From assembly GCA_029863645.1 (NCBI GenBank), contig JAOTVA010000027.1:1-32160 (forward strand): 32,160 nucleotides of DNA, given 5' to 3'. The stretch is from Gemmatimonadota bacterium (lineage in GTDB: Bacteria > Gemmatimonadota > Gemmatimonadetes > Longimicrobiales > Gaopeijiaceae). The notes under the pieces were generated by a model that saw nothing but the letters and a program-made list of their open reading frames with translations, did not search any database and had not been told where the DNA came from. Both the position numbers and the translations under genes were made by a program. This document shows positions 31,535 to 32,160 of the stretch, piece by piece. How positions within the stretch are numbered: position 1 is the stretch's first letter; the number at the start of each line of letters is the position of its first letter.

Positions 31535-32160
31535 TTAGTACATGCCGCCCATGCCACCGCCCGGCATGCCACCACCAGCCGGCGGACCCTCTTCCGGGAT
31601 CTCGACCACCACAGCCTCGGTGGTCAGCAGCAGACCCGCGATCGACGCGGCGTTCTGAAGCGCGGTGCGTACGACCTTCGTCGGGTCGATGACGCCGGCC
31701 TTCACCAGGTCCTCGTACTCGTCGGTCTGGGCGTTGTAGCCGAAGCCGCCCTTCCCGTTACGGACCTTCTCGACCACGATGCTGCCCTCGGCGCCCGCGT
31801 TCTCGGCGATCTGCCTGATCGGGTGCTCGAGTGCGCGCTGCAGGATCTGCACACCAATCTGCTCGTCCTCGCGGTCCAGCTTGAGCGTGCTGAGAGCGGC
31901 CTGCGCGCGCAGAAGCGCAACGCCACCACCAGGAACGATGCCCTCTTCGACAGCGGCACGCGTCGCGTGCAGCGCATCTTCGACGAGCGCCTTCTTCTCT
32001 TTCATCTCGCTCTCAGTCGGCGCACCGACGTTGATGACGGCCACGCCGCCGGCGAGCTTCGCGAGCCGCTCCTGGAGCTTCTCGCTGTCGTAGTCCGACG
32101 TGCTCTTGTCGATCGCGACGCGGATCTCGTCGATCCGGCCCTTGATCTTATCTGCATCGC
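31535..32160 (-). CDS. groL: Chaperonin GroEL, partial (5' part beyond right edge)
   Basis: These are the C-terminal 208 or so residues of the 60-kDa chaperonin, which folds proteins in an ATP-driven double ring with GroES. The visible part reads through from the window edge: [100 protein letters not shown] and the Gly-Met-rich tail ([13 protein letters not shown]). All equatorial-domain landmarks are present. The N-terminal half and any CIRCE element or groES lie outside the window. Confidence 0.97.
   Translation of the reverse strand, partial: DADKIKGRIDEIRVAIDKSTSDYDSEKLQERLAKLAGGVAVINVGAPTESEMKEKKALVEDALHATRAAVEEGIVPGGGVALLRAQAALSTLKLDREDEQIGVQILQRALEHPIRQIAENAGAEGSIVVEKVRNGKGGFGYNAQTDEYEDLVKAGVIDPTKVVRTALQNAASIAGLLLTTEAVVVEIPEEGPPAGGGMPGGGMGGMY

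Noticed and set aside
1-32160. CRISPR arrays, tRNA/rRNA genes, transposases, phage genes, toxin-antitoxin or defence modules
   Set aside because: No regularly spaced repeats, cloverleaf-like genes or hallmark motifs of these systems were seen on either strand.

Overview
The window is a GC-rich bacterial chromosome segment with tightly packed genes. The conserved left half reads xseA-folD ... rny-zapA-pheT-pheS-rplT-rpmI-infC, then thrS. With it come a DUF5117/DUF4953-type metalloprotease, YVTN propellers, many lipoproteins and Tat or Sec exported proteins. This combination fits a Gemmatimonadota-like or related Gram-negative environmental bacterium. That placement is inference from gene content and order, not a phylogeny.

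Layout. 1-11.3 kb (nearly all minus strand): DNA repair and one-carbon genes (xseA partial, folD), a secreted metalloprotease, RNase Y, then a translation/cell-division block infC-rpmI-rplT-pheS-pheT-coiled-coil-zapA. infC uses an AUC start behind a strong Shine-Dalgarno. It is preceded by a leader with an intrinsic terminator and a competing complementary loop, which I read as an attenuator. The zapA-rny gap folds into a 6S-like structure. 11.6-18.3 kb: a secreted YVTN propeller, thrS, a YcxB-like membrane protein, a transmembrane Ser/Thr kinase with an acidic outer domain, and a lipoprotein PQQ-type sugar dehydrogenase.

18.3-31.4 kb is accessory: short, mixed genes on both strands. It holds gamma-glutamylcyclotransferase-like proteins, a DUF1232 protein, a Rof-like Rho antiterminator, tandem YbjQ proteins, a Tat-exported linalool dehydratase/isomerase-like protein, a nitrilase, DinB and VOC proteins, a truncated DUF4256 gene and a run of exported proteins. 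One of these exported proteins is a stand-alone EF-Tu domain II. Around 25.3-25.9 kb one gene has the anatomy of an integron cassette: a GTTAGGC box in front, a stop codon inside GCCTAAC, and a 74-bp attC-like palindrome behind.

31.4-32.16 kb: the 3' part of groEL on the minus strand, followed by three consecutive strong inverted repeats, the last with a U-tract.

No rRNA, tRNA, CRISPR array, transposase or integrase was seen. The best candidates for something undescribed are the infC leader, the zapA-rny RNA, the cassette-like locus and the exported EF-Tu-II protein.
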